The notes under the pieces are model-generated. The model was given only the letters and a program-made list of their open reading frames with translations, was not told the origin of the DNA and made no database searches. Source: Spirogloea muscicola (taxonomy: Eukaryota > Streptophyta > Zygnematophyceae > Spirogloeales > Spirogloeaceae). Taken from it: a stretch of DNA of 17,238 nucleotides. The DNA is taken from positions 263,023 through 280,260 of the forward strand of contig WELB01000160.1 of NCBI GenBank assembly GCA_009602725.1. The letters run 5' to 3'. Made by a program: the position numbers and the translations under genes. Below are positions 7,325 through 17,238 of the stretch, piece after piece (position 1 is the stretch's first letter; each line of letters starts with the position of its first letter).

Positions 7325-10300
7325 TCACCTCCGGCGGAGGAGCATAGCCATCTCCTGGCGCTCCGCCTCGACCTCCACAAAGCGCAGGCTCAGGTCGCTG
7401 TACCGCTCCCTGAGGTCCTGCAGCTCCTCCTCCTGCCCCTTGGCCTGCCGTCGGAGCGTCGCCATCTCCTGCACGACTTCGTCTGCGTTGGCACCCAGCG
7501 ACTTCATTGCTGCCGCGTCCACATTTGCCTTTTCCGCAAACGCCCTGCAAAGTGCGAAGACAGTAGGTGCCGTAAGGTGAAGCTAACAACCTGTGGCATG
7601 AGCTTGTACATTGAGTTGGCATGCAGGACACTACTGTCTAACAGGGAAAGTGCGAGGAAGTGGCGGGATGACAGCACGCACGACTTGAGCTGCTCCTTGT
7701 ACATGTTGTTGGCCTCGAGCGCCTCCGAGAGCTCGTTCTCGAGTGTCGCCATACGCTCCACGACGTTCTCTGTGTCTGTCGGCTGCCGGTGGCGCTGTAA
7801 CCGTCGATGCAAGTCATCATTCACCTGCGTGGCAGCAGAACAATGGTGTCAGAGTTGCCCCTCTCCCATTTTTCCGCCCCTCCCTTTTTCCCTCCCTCCC
7901 TCCTCCCCCACTCTCTTACTCATCGTTTGCAGCAGACACTGGCTAGCAACATGCAGCCTTGCCAGAGCGTTAAAGACGAACAAATGTTCCGGTCCAGACT
8001 TGGGCTTGTGCTGGGTGCACGTGCGTTTCAGTTTTGTCATCATCACCTTCTGAAGGCGCTGCAGCTCTGCAGTTGCAAGTTCCTGCGCCCGAAGCTTGTT
8101 GTGGAGCTCCCTTTCTCGTCGAACCATCTCTGAGTTGGAGCTCTGCAGCCGCACGACCTGCAATGCGCAGTGTCTCATGCCAGAGCCCTGATCAAGATCT
8201 GGACCGAGCATGCCCGCAAGCCACTGCAGAAGCTCGGCAAGGTGCGTTGGCCTTTGGAGCATGAGCGCGAAGTCCTAAGCTGTTGCTAGAAAGGCTGCGA
8301 CGAGATCCGTTCAGTGGAAGCGGCAAGGGCTTACCTCCATCTGGAGCTGGTCACCAGACCCATCTAATGCTCCTGCCATCAAGTGCTCACTTGCAGACTG
8401 CAACCTCCGTATCTCCTCCTGCCATGCCTTCTCACTTTCCTCCGCTGTTCGCTTCGTGGTCTCCAGCTCTGCAGCCTTGGTATTGACCTCTGTCTGCAAC
8501 AAAGAAACAGAACCTTACTGTGACTCGCATCATAAGAGTTAGGTGCAAGCCAAAGTATGGGGATGGTAACCGCAATTCCCGGTCAAAAGAGCCTCTCAGA
8601 GGCTTCGCCATAAGACAAATGTTATAACCAAGGCATTGTTAAATTAGACTGATGCTCAATCTTGTGAGACCCTCACAGTGCTCTATATGATACCTCAAGG
8701 CCCTGCAGCTTTCTGCGGAGCTCAAGCAACTCTTTGCCGTCCCGCTGAGGAGAAGGCCCGCCCATGGGTCCCACGCGGCCCTTCTTGCCCATTGACGGGC
8801 TCCGGCATATGGCACCTTCAAGCCTCTGCTCGGCAAGGGCAAGAGCCTCCTGCTTGCTCTGGAGGTCGTCCTCCATGCTCGCCACCTTCCTTCTGAGCTC
8901 ATCGAGCTCTCGCTGGACACTGCTGGTCGATGCCTGCACCCCTGACATTGTCTCAGTAACAGGTGCAAGCAAGTCAAAGCATACGGTAAAGAATTCATCT
9001 GACTGCCTGCCAAGCAATGTGGTCATCAGCTGATACAGACCTGAGCTCCTTCTTGGGCAGCCTGCAAGTCCCTCCGGAGAGTGGCGTTCTGCAGCCGCAG
9101 GGTGGCCGCCTCCTCCGCCATGACTGCCGCAGCCTTGGAGGCGAGCTGCTCTGCCTGAGCAGACTTGCTGCTGTTCGCCTCCCTCGCTCCAGCCTCCTCC
9201 GACTTCTCATTGAGGCCCCAAATCCTCTCCTGAGAAGCCACGTGTACGATAGAACGACGTGTCACAAAAGCTCGAGGAGTCTGGCAGTCGCTTCTGGCTA
9301 AGATCTGACTGCCGCTCTTTGCAAGTCACAGATGGCAAGAGGAAGCTACTCTACGGCTCTGTACGTTTGCACGCACGCACCTGAAGCTCACGGTTCTTCA
9401 CTCTTAGCCTCTCCAGCTCTGAGCCCGACGCGGCCGCCCTCACAGCCAGCCGCTCCCTCTCGGCCTCCACGACCTCCTTCTGCTTCTTGAGATCCTCCAT
9501 GCTCCTGACGCGCTCCATGAGCTCCGCAGTCCTCGCCGCCTCCTCCCTCCTGCCGGCTCTCTCGCTGTCCACCTCCCTCTCCAAGGACGCCCTCTGCGTG
9601 CGTTCCTTGTCCACTTCCACGCGCAGAGCCTCGGCCTCCCTCCCCATCTCCTCTGCCAGCGTCCGCCGCTCAACCTCCAGAGTGGCCCGCTCAGCCTCCA
9701 GGCTGGCTCCGCTGGCCCTGGCCTCCGCCAGCTTCCTGCCGAGGCTGTCCCTCTCCGCCCTCAGCCTGGCGGTCTCGCTCGCAGCCTCATCTGCGCCCGC
9801 CTGAGCTGCCCTCCGAGTGCTGTCCAGCTCGCTCTCCAGCTCCTCGCTTCTCCTCTTGGCAGCCTCCCGCTCGGTCTCGCCGGCTCTCAGCAGCATCTGC
9901 AGCTCCTGCAGCCCCAGCTGGCTCTCCTCCTTGGCCTGCATGGCCTCCCCTCTGGCCATCCGGAGCTGATCCTCCAGGCGGCCCTTCTCCGCCCGCATGT
10001 CCGACGCTTCGAGGAGGGCCTTGAAGGCAGCGGCATCCTTCTCCTCGGTGGTGGACGTCATCTGGGCGGCCAGCCGCTGCAGCTCGTCTTGAAGCCGAGC
10101 CTCCGTGAAGCTCCTCTCCTCCTTCTGCAGCCGCAGGGACTCCTCGGCCCGAGTGGCTCGCGTCTCTCCCTCCAACCTCCCTCCCCTCTCCCTCTCCAGC
10201 TGCTTCCTCACCCTCTCCTCCTCGCCCCTCACCCTCTGCACCTCGAGATGCGCCGCTTCGAGCTGGGCCTCCAGAGCGGTTCGCTGGTCTCCCAGCTGCC

Positions 10301-13300
10301 CATGAGCGCCCTCCATGCTCAGCAACCTCCCCTCCAGCTCGGCCCTGGTCGCGTCGAGCCCCAGCGCTTGCGCCTGAAGCTCTCGCCGCACCGCGACATG
10401 CCCTGCCATGTCCTCCTTGAGCTTGCCGATGCGACCATCTGCCTCCTCCCGCTGCTCGGAGAGCTGCCGCTCCAGAAGCACTGCTCGCTCCCGGTCCCTC
10501 AGCCTCTCTGCCTGCAGCCTCTCCACCTCCTTCTCCACAGCCTGCTTGGCCGCAGCTTGCTTGTCGCGCTCCGTGGCCAGGGCAGACAATTGCATCAGCT
10601 GGTCATGCCTCTGCTCCTCCCCAGCGCTGCGCTCCGCCCCTTCTTCCTCCAGCTTCTGCTCAAGAAGGTTGACTTGCTCCTGGAGCTCAAAGCCAGAAGT
10701 CTCGATGGCTCTCTTCTCTTCTATCAGCGCTTTCACCTCCGAATTTGCAACCCGTAGCTGCTGTTGCATGTCATCCTTGCTTGTGGCCAGCACGGCAAGC
10801 TGCAACAACAGAGCCTCCTTCTCCCTGGTGTACCGCCTCTCCAGCACCTCTACATCTGCAGGTGCAGCTGACGCGGCTGGGGGTGATGTGGCCTGCTCCA
10901 GGTGCTCCCGGAGTGCCGCAAGCTGCAGCTCGAGCTCTTGGACAGTCGACTGGCCCAGCCTGCGCTGCTCCTCGGAGTGGCGGAGGTTTCGCTCAAGGTC
11001 CTGCTTGGCAATGGCCAACTCTTGAATCTTGTTCTCCAGGTTGAGATTGCCAGACTCCATCAACTTGGCCGACTCCTCCATCCTGACTTGCCCTTCTCTC
11101 AAGACCTGCAAAGCAGATATTAAGCGACACCTTAGCCTTGTAACCCCCTCACAGACGAAGAAGTTTGCAATATAATTACGGCTTCTCTGCAGAAAGAGTA
11201 CCCTTTCAGTCAGTCAGTCACTCGTGCGGAGCACAGAAATCCATGTCCCTTGCTCCTCATCAGTGCTCTGAATGCGCAGGGCTGCTAGCAGTACCTGCAG
11301 CTCCTGTCGGAGTTTGTTAGCCTCTTCCTGGACGCCTTTCAGCTGCGAAAGGAGACTACCCTTCTCAGATGCGGCAGCCAAAGCCATGGCTTCCATCTCC
11401 TGCTTCATCCTGTGATAGGAGCTCAACGAGTCAGCTATGCGCTCCTTCTCCCCTTCAAGCTCAATGACCCTCGAGTTGGCGCTCTGGTATGCTTGCTCCA
11501 GCCTGGCTGCCTTCTCCTCTGCTTGAGTCTGGGCCAACCTCATCTGCTCCCTTGCTGCCGCCTGCCTACTCTCTGCTTGCTCTCGAGCTGCAGCTGCCCT
11601 TGTATCCGCTTCTTCCCTTGCCTTCAGAGACTTTGAGTGCGCCTCTTTGGCCGCCGCAAGCTCCATCTCAGCATGCTGCAAGTTATCCACCCAAGAGGTT
11701 TTGTGATAAGTTTGAAAGTCGTACTAAACCTGTACTGCAACGACCTGTATGCAAGCACAGAAGTATGCAGTAGTTGCAGCAGATGAGCAGATATTGTTTC
11801 AATCGTGGAACAAGGATGAGCATCTAAAATGAGCTTTTGAAAGTATCCACCTGGGCTCGTTCATCGGCGTGCTCAAGAACCGCCATGTGCTCGCCAGAGC
11901 GCGCCATGGCCATCTCCACCACCCTCAGTCGATTTCTGACGAACTTCAAATCGCCAGAATCAGCCGCACCTGCATCCTCGTCTGCCACTTCCTGAAGCTG
12001 ACGCTCAAGCTCAGTGATCCGTTCTCGCATCTTGAGAACCTCCGCATCTGCAGCTGCTGCCACAGCCCCTCCCCCAAAGAAGGCACCAATGCCTAACCCA
12101 TCCTTTGCGCCTGCACCTGCTCCGATTCTTCTGACCTCAGCTTCCAGAGAAGACACTTGTGACGACTTCGCATCCAGTTCCTTCTTTGCCCTAGTCAGAG
12201 ATGCAGCCAGCTGCAAGCTCTCGTCCGTGAGCTCCTGCATCTCCTTCTCCATCTCCTCAATCTTGCTCTTCATGGCACGTGAATCTGCAGAATCATCAAC
12301 TGAGGGCAGCTCTGTTGACTGAGCAACATCTTCAACCTCATTCCCGAGAATGTCAGCGGACGAGGTCTCTGATGTGAAAGGAATGTTAGCATCTACAAGT
12401 TTCGCCTCCAGAGTGCGATTTGCCTTGATGACAACTGCCAGGCGCTGCTTCCACTCATTGTCTTTCTCAGCAAGTGCATACTGCGACTTCCTAACCTGAG
12501 CCTCCACCTGCAAAGTCGTGTCACTGTGAAGGTTCAGTTGCATTGTACAAGGACATGTGTCAAAGCATCATATCAATGTTGTGCCTGGAAAAGCTGAATA
12601 TTGCTAGCAGAATGTGCAGGCGCAAAGTATCAGGAATAAGAGAGTAACTGGTACCAAGACATGCAATAACATCTAACTATCTTAGTTGAGTAAACCGAAG
12701 TCTTAGGCGGCTGCTGCATCTGCTTGCCATGTACATGGCACCCATGTGATGATTCAGTCACCTTGCCCTTGTCTTCAAAGAGTTCTTCCAGGTCCTTCTT
12801 GTGATGCTCAATCTGTTCTTCTGCTTCTCGAACAGCACAGACCAGTTCATGATTTGAATCTTGCAATTTCTTAATCTGCAGATTGAGCGCGCCAACAGTT
12901 TCGGACTGGAAGTGCAGCTCCTCCTGCCACATAGCCACAAGTATTACTAGCCCCTTCTAAGTTAAATACTTAGCCAGGCATCCCATCTCTCTGCAGTCTT
13001 CTCCAACACGAGACCACAGAATTTCATACTTTGCCATTGGTGTCTCGAGATTGGCTGCCCAGACTTGAAAGACCGCAATACGAGTAGTCTGGCCTTTGTC
13101 AAATAAAGCTCCAACGAGCATCCTTTGTTGTTCATGAAGGGCAGTACCTAGCGGACACAAATTGCCACACGAGACTGGAGTATGTGTGGAAGGAGATGCT
13201 ACCTGCAACTCGCGCTTGCCTTGCTTTGCATTAGCAGCATCCCACCGAGCTGTAGCCTCCTCATCCTCTAGCTCCTCCATACCCCTATGCGACGATTGCA

Positions 13301-16300
13301 ACCTCTCGAGCTCGTCTGCCAAGCGATGCCTCTCCTCTGCTAGTGCACTTAGCTCCATGCCATATTCTTCTTCTTGCTCCTGCTGTTGTGTCAACTGTGA
13401 GCGAAGTGCTTCAACCTTCACAATCGACAGGTATGAGTCAGGTGCTATCGAACGTACATAGAAGCTGCTACTGCACTCTCACCCTTGCACTGAAAACAGC
13501 ACTTGATCATCATCTCTATTGGACAACCGTGTCTGTTACCTCCGTGCTCAGCTTGCGGGAAGCTCGTTGCCAAGAGATGGACTCTGCTTGAAGCTCTTCA
13601 ATGGCAGCCTCTGCTGCCTCAAGCTCAGCCAGTACGTCACGGCCAGTACCTGCCCCTCCAGTCGGTGCCATGGAAAGCATCCCACGAGGCGCCGCCTCGT
13701 GAAGCGCTGGCAGCTGTGCACGACTGTTCCCCATCATCATATGCTGCTGCCTCAGCGCAGCAGCAGACAGGCCGCCTTGCTGGGCAGCATAGACAGGGTC
13801 GAGCATCCCCGACTTCTCCCTGCCCCTGTGGGCAGAGTGCGCTGGTGAGTCACCCCCACTGGAAGCTGCGGAGCTGTACCCAGAGCTTCGCTGGTCAAGT
13901 GGCTGCCGTCCATAAGGTGCGCCTGGTTGTGGGCCGGGTGAGGGGGCGCGGACACCACGGGCAGGGGAAGGGTTGGTCAGCCTCCCTCGCATAGGCGATG
14001 CATCAGCAGTCCTGCCCCTGAGAGGTGAGGGGTCTGCGGCCCTGGCCTTCAGAGGTGAGGGGTCCGGCTGCATCCTCGGCTGGACTGTGTCGTAGCTCAC
14101 TCGCCTGCCAGGAGAAGCATCCGTTATACGCCTACCAGGAGTCGCATCAGCCAACCTCCGCTGAGGTGACGGGTCACCAGCCCGTCTGGCCCACGAGGGG
14201 CCAAACTCTGCTACACTTGCACGCCCAAGGGCAGACGAAGGTCTGGTCTGGTGACCAGGTACCTCACGAGCAGTGGGATTGAGTCCCGTTCTCATCGGTG
14301 ACATGCCCCTGCGTACACCGTTGCCGTGATAGCCAGGCTCTTGCTGCTCCGGCTGGCCACGCGATTGAGGGCTGTCAAAATTCTCCTCGTAGGAAGAGCG
14401 GCTCTCGGGCTGATCAAGGAAACAGGCAAGGCTTGTTTGGCATGTCACTTGCACAACCTCAGAGAAGAGATGCTGCAAACTGCCAATGCAGGGGCACAAG
14501 GAGTAGACCACATTCAGGCAGAAAGAAGTCAAGAGCACGTTACATGAGCAGCCAGCTCAAGATTATCTAGCTACAGATAATCATAGTCTGAGATGCTTTT
14601 GTAAACCCAGCTCTTACCCTTGAGGAGCCTCCTTGTGCTCCATAGGGTTTGCCTGAAAGGCTGGGGGGGTCTTCTCCTTCGCCCCCCCCATACTGACGTG
14701 TGCCATCATTGTGCTGACTCGCCAGTCTGGTGCCGTTGCCCCTGGCATAATGACCACCCCTTCCTGATGCCTGTGATCCTGTGCCATCGGAGTCATGGTC
14801 GACCCTGCCTTGCTGCTGTGAGCTGTCGTTAGACGCAGCAAAGCGCTGTGGAGTGGCGTCCCTGGCGTAGACAAGACCACCTTGCTGATGATCACCTTGT
14901 ACATTCTCTGAACGAGACCGTTCAAGGCTAGCTCCTGTCCGGATGATGGCATTGTCTCGGCTGCCCATGGAGGCGCTTCCCACTGACTGGTGGCCGGCTG
15001 ACACATCAGACCTCCCACCTGAATACTCCTCTGCATCAGCCTCTTCCTCTTCAACCTCATCATCTGAAGCAGTGAGCTCTGAGAAATTCATGCTGCTGAG
15101 ACTGCGCTCGCTAGCGCTTGACAACTCCAAGTCCCTGTATAGATGCAGGATGCACAGCATAAGTTGCTATGAGAAATTGCTACACTTGCTGTCATATGGC
15201 TGACAAGCAAAAATCTGCAAAGGATACGCTAGAGGGCAAGTCACCTGAACAAGAGCCTAGCACATGTCCATCCAAAGATAACGTTCTTACCCCGATGTGA
15301 TCTTTACAGGAACACACTGTATCCTCGCCTGCCAAATGGGGCACTTGCACACTGGTCAGCAAACTTATGTAAACCCGTAAATCTCCAAACTCAATCTCAG
15401 TAATCACTCAGGTGAAGACAGTGAAGCACATCTACAAGAGCACGCTGCTCTGCGTCAATGCACAACGGCGCACTATCCACACTTAGAGCAGAGGGGCATT
15501 GCCAGGTCATACATGCAGAACTGTCCCAGCCGCGCAGTTGCCGAGGGGCAGAGTACGTTCATCCACATGCTGAGAGGCACTGCACTCTGCCAAGTTGATG
15601 ACGACTTCACCTAACACACCAGACCTTCCGGCCCCCTGCAGTTGTGGCAGGAGCCTTTGTTGAGACTAGGATATAAGGCTGCTGCAATCTGCACCAGAGC
15701 TTACAATGTGAGACAAGGAGTCACCAAGGGGATGTGACCTATGTGAGCTACACATAAGCCTCCGGCCTCCAACTTGTGCACAGATTACTCTACGTGGACG
15801 ACGTAGTTGCTGAGCACGTGTGGCTTCCTGTCTCGAGGCCTGCAAGCTGACATGTATTGTCACTCACTAAAAGCCTAAGACCTTGCTTTCCACTTGCTTG
15901 CGTTTGCCTGTGCTCACCGTAGATACCACAAGCTTGTAGGGCTTCGCATCGTGCTGCTTGGCCTTCTCGTCCTTCTGGAGCTTAACTCTGTGATTTAGGG
16001 TGTCTGTCCAAGACACGCTGCCATTCCGCACAGTGGCCTTGGATGTCTGACACTCCAGCTTACCAGTGTCTACTGCGATCAAGGACACCACCAGCTTCTC
16101 ATAACCTGTGAGAGGCACCTGCACATTAGCAGTCCCCTGGCAGTGATGGTCAGCACTCCCTCCTGCATCAGGTCTGGTAGCTCCGAGCAATCTCTGCCCT
16201 TGCTTTGCTCATGCCTCTCCCGATCGTCACATGGCTCAGGCCAGGCATGCATGTCCGTCAGGGTAGCAGGACTGAGTACAAGTAGCGGGAAAGTACTCAT

Positions 16301-16549
16301 GCATGGCCTTCGTCTATCCAACAGAAGCGATTGCCAACTACAACACCACCAGTGTGCTTGTGATAAGGCTCTGGCATCCTCTCGAAGTGCATCCAGCATC
16401 GTGCTTCGCAACTACGCTCATGGTATATCTGAGATAAAGTGCATATAGACCAATCTCCCAGCCCTACCTACCTGCGTTGCGTAGAAGAGGAACCTGAACT
16501 CAAACTTCTGCTTGACCTTGCCAGTCTTCTTCCGCAGAGCCCTGAACAT
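7325..16549 (-). CDS. NT-C2 domain, long coiled-coil protein (plant 'myosin heavy chain-related' family), 17 exons
   Basis: Exons, in transcript order: 16549-16472, 16118-15882, 15635-15513, 15316-15291, 15134-14618, 14409-13540, 13415-13203, 12923-12762, 12507-11851, 11675-11295, 11105-9381, 9229-9041, 8933-8694, 8493-8335, 8157-8047, 7824-7682 and 7544-7325 (stop TGA). This gives about 2016 residues. Residues 1-154 form the NT-C2 domain: MFRALRKKTGKVKQKFEF, LFYATQ, VRNGSVSWTDTL, VLGEVVINLAE and CVPVKITSG. A disordered acidic then Ser-Pro-Arg-rich linker (about 155-590) follows, then almost continuous heptad-rich coiled coil. The tail ERYSDLSLRFVEVEAERQEM closely matches the end of plant homologues. 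NT-C2 domains typically tether coiled-coil proteins to membranes or cytoskeleton and link them to Rab or organelle movement. The plant role is unclear. There is no motor domain despite the family name. The least certain joins are the ends of exons 15 and 16 and the 26-nt exon 4, each chosen for phase and family continuity. Confidence 0.85.
7877..7909 (-). repeat. Polypurine, G-quadruplex-prone tract in intron 15 of the coiled-coil gene
   Basis: On the + strand this reads as runs of C separated by single T or a T5 spacer (CCCC-T-CCC-T5-CCC-T-CCC-T-CCC-TCCT-CCCCC). The sense (-) strand therefore has at least four G-runs of three or more with one-base loops, which is the standard G4 motif. It is transcribed within the 222-nt intron 7825-8046. 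Confidence 0.6.
9369..9380 (-). repeat. Tandem GTGC donor repeat at exon 11 / intron 11 boundary
   Basis: On the sense strand the intron begins GTGCGTGCGTGC, giving three potential GT donors 4 nt apart directly after CAG. Only the first keeps the reading frame to exon 12, and use of the others would shift frame by +1 or +2. Donor choice here may be leaky. Confidence 0.5.
11208..11223. repeat. Short (CAGT)n tandem repeat in intron 10
   Basis: Three to four copies of CAGT lie about 70 nt from the exon 10 donor, inside the intron between exons 10 and 11. It is a minor microsatellite with no evident role. Confidence 0.6.
12725..12740. repeat. Perfect 16-bp palindrome in intron 8
   Basis: TGCCATGTACATGGCA is its own reverse complement and lies 22 nt inside intron 8, downstream of the exon 8 donor on the sense strand. 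It may be chance or a binding site, and nothing else marks it. Confidence 0.6.
13930..14175 (-). repeat. Ser/Thr-Pro-x-Arg coding repeat block in the coiled-coil protein linker
   Basis: Protein residues about 406-487 (exon 6) hold seven degenerate copies of an about 10-12 residue unit: DPSPQRR, DATPGRR, DASPGRR, DPSPLKA, DPSPLRG, DASPMRG and NPSPARG, then APSPG. The DNA copies are diverged, so this is an older protein repeat and not a fresh microsatellite. S/T-P followed by a basic residue fits proline-directed kinase (CDK/MAPK) sites, and clustered S/TP-K/R repeats are common in microtubule- or nucleic-acid-binding disordered regions. Function is inferred only. Confidence 0.8.
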
Positions 16550-17238
16550 CCTGCCCTACATTCGCCGTATGGCCGCTTCTATCTAGTCTAACCACAATCT
16601 CAGGAGCGCCCGTATCACGCGACCACCTGTCCTGCCTCTCGCACTGTCACAGCTTGACTGCGCCTCTGTCACGAGCTCTGCAGACCGCCGGGGCCAGGGA
16701 GGCCAGCGCGCAGCCACGACGCCGCGGCCGCAGCACGTTCGTGCCCGCAGCGGGCGCTGGGAAGGCCGCCGTCGCCTCCGCCATGGTGTCGCCACTCCCA
16801 CAGAGGCCCTGCGTGCGCGGGCCTCAGCTCCTGCGCTCCCAGAAGTCAGGCGCCGAGACGGCTGAGATTCAACGCGGCTGCGTCACCCGGCAGTCCTCCC
16901 GCCGCCGCATGGCCGCGCGCTGCTGGCGTCCGCTATCGGCGGGCAGCGACAGCGGCAGCTGCGGCGGCGGCGGCGGCGGCGGCAGCTGCGGCGGCCGCTT
17001 GACAACGACGTCCGCGAGGTGAGGGAAACGGCGGGAAGCGCGGCCAGATTGACTGGTGGCTGGGAAAGGCCAGCCCAAAAGAATGGACAAAGTCGAAGAA
17101 AGCGGCTGCTGAGATGAAAGAATCGGCTGTGAAATGCCAGCCAGATGCATACAGGTGTTCATGACGGAGCCACAGGCTAGGCAGACAGGGCGCCCTCAAT
17201 ACCCCCGTGTCAGCAGTAGGAAGTCAGATGAGCTGAGG
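16550..17238. promoter_or_regulatory. GC-rich upstream region of the coiled-coil gene, possible divergent promoter
   Basis: This segment lies directly 5' of the coiled-coil gene ATG at 16549 (- strand). It is strongly GC-rich at 16660-17010, with GGC repeats around 16962-16990, and less GC-rich after about 17060. I see no obvious TATA box on the - strand. It probably contains the 5' UTR and promoter. A + strand ATG in good context at 16783 suggests it could serve two divergent genes. Confidence 0.45.
16783..17018 (+). CDS. Possible first exon of a divergent gene, unrecognised
   Basis: ATG at 16783 has the context GCCATGG. The frame stays open for 78 codons to a good donor (GAG then GTGAGG at 17019), which would be a phase 2 end. 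The peptide begins MVSPLPQRPCVRGPQLLR. It is rich in Arg, Ser and Gly and poor in acidic residues, compatible with an organelle transit peptide, and ends in a Gly/Ser run. No family was recognised and no second exon is visible before the window ends. It may equally be chance openness in GC-rich DNA, so this is a weak call. Confidence 0.2.

Noticed and set aside
7295-8053. 252-codon + strand open frame
   Set aside because: Antisense to exons 16 and 17 and their introns. Its openness mirrors the coiled-coil codon pattern.
8047-8157. Extension of exon 15 beyond 8047 into the following open frame (MMTKLKRTC)
   Set aside because: The later donors, such as GTAAGAG further on, give the wrong phase for exon 16 and an immediate stop. 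The AAG-GTGATG donor at 8047 keeps phase 0 and the heptad pattern.
10089-10757. 222-codon Leu/Pro/Gln-rich + strand open frame
   Set aside because: An antisense shadow of the long coiled-coil exon: Glu and Lys codons read backwards as Leu, Phe and Ser.
15867-15881. GTGAGT donor just after the LGF codons as the end of exon 2
   Set aside because: It is a stronger donor by sequence but leaves phase 2, which does not fit the phase 0 acceptor of the next NT-C2 exon. The AAG-GTCTTA donor gives a continuous domain. RNA evidence could overturn this.
1-17238. CRISPR array, tRNA/rRNA genes, transposase or integrase genes, or a prokaryotic-style gene cluster
   Set aside because: None was recognised by eye. 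The repeats seen are short microsatellites and hairpins, and the genes are spliced eukaryotic genes.

Overview
This window looks like nuclear DNA from a GC-rich streptophyte, either a charophyte alga or an early-diverging land plant. Three things point there. The genes are rich in GT-AG introns. Intron 1 of the first gene carries plant-type TTTAGGG telomere-like units. Two of the three genes belong to families best known from plants: a POLTERGEIST-type PP2C and an NT-C2 coiled-coil 'myosin heavy chain-related' protein. I cannot name the species. No prokaryotic operon, transposase, tRNA, rRNA or CRISPR array was recognised.

Layout. (1) About 91-2249 (+): a five-exon PhzF-family protein whose 5' end is unresolved. 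(2) 2250-3754: GC-rich intergenic DNA, probably the promoter and 5' UTR of the next gene. (3) 3755-6167 (+): a three-exon, about 606-residue POL/PLL-like PP2C. (4) 6168-7324: the gap between two convergent genes, presumably holding both 3' UTRs. (5) 7325-16549 (-): a 17-exon gene for an about 2016-residue protein with an N-terminal NT-C2 domain, a disordered Ser-Pro-Arg-rich linker, a very long coiled coil and a conserved C-terminal signature. (6) 16550-17238: GC-rich DNA, probably the promoter of gene 5 and perhaps a divergent gene that leaves the window.

The exon joins come from donor and acceptor sites, phase consistency and protein-family continuity. All three models read through without internal stops and have lengths divisible by three. 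Twenty of 22 introns are phase 0, and many exons end in CAG, AAG or GAG at the donor. The three genes look like unrelated neighbours: a small-molecule enzyme, a signalling phosphatase and a cytoskeleton- or membrane-associated scaffold. I found no evidence of a new multi-gene system. The most noteworthy items are the Ser/Thr-Pro-x-Arg repeat block and 26-nt microexon in the coiled-coil gene, the inverted telomere-like repeats in the PhzF intron, the frame break at the PhzF start, and the strong phase bias.
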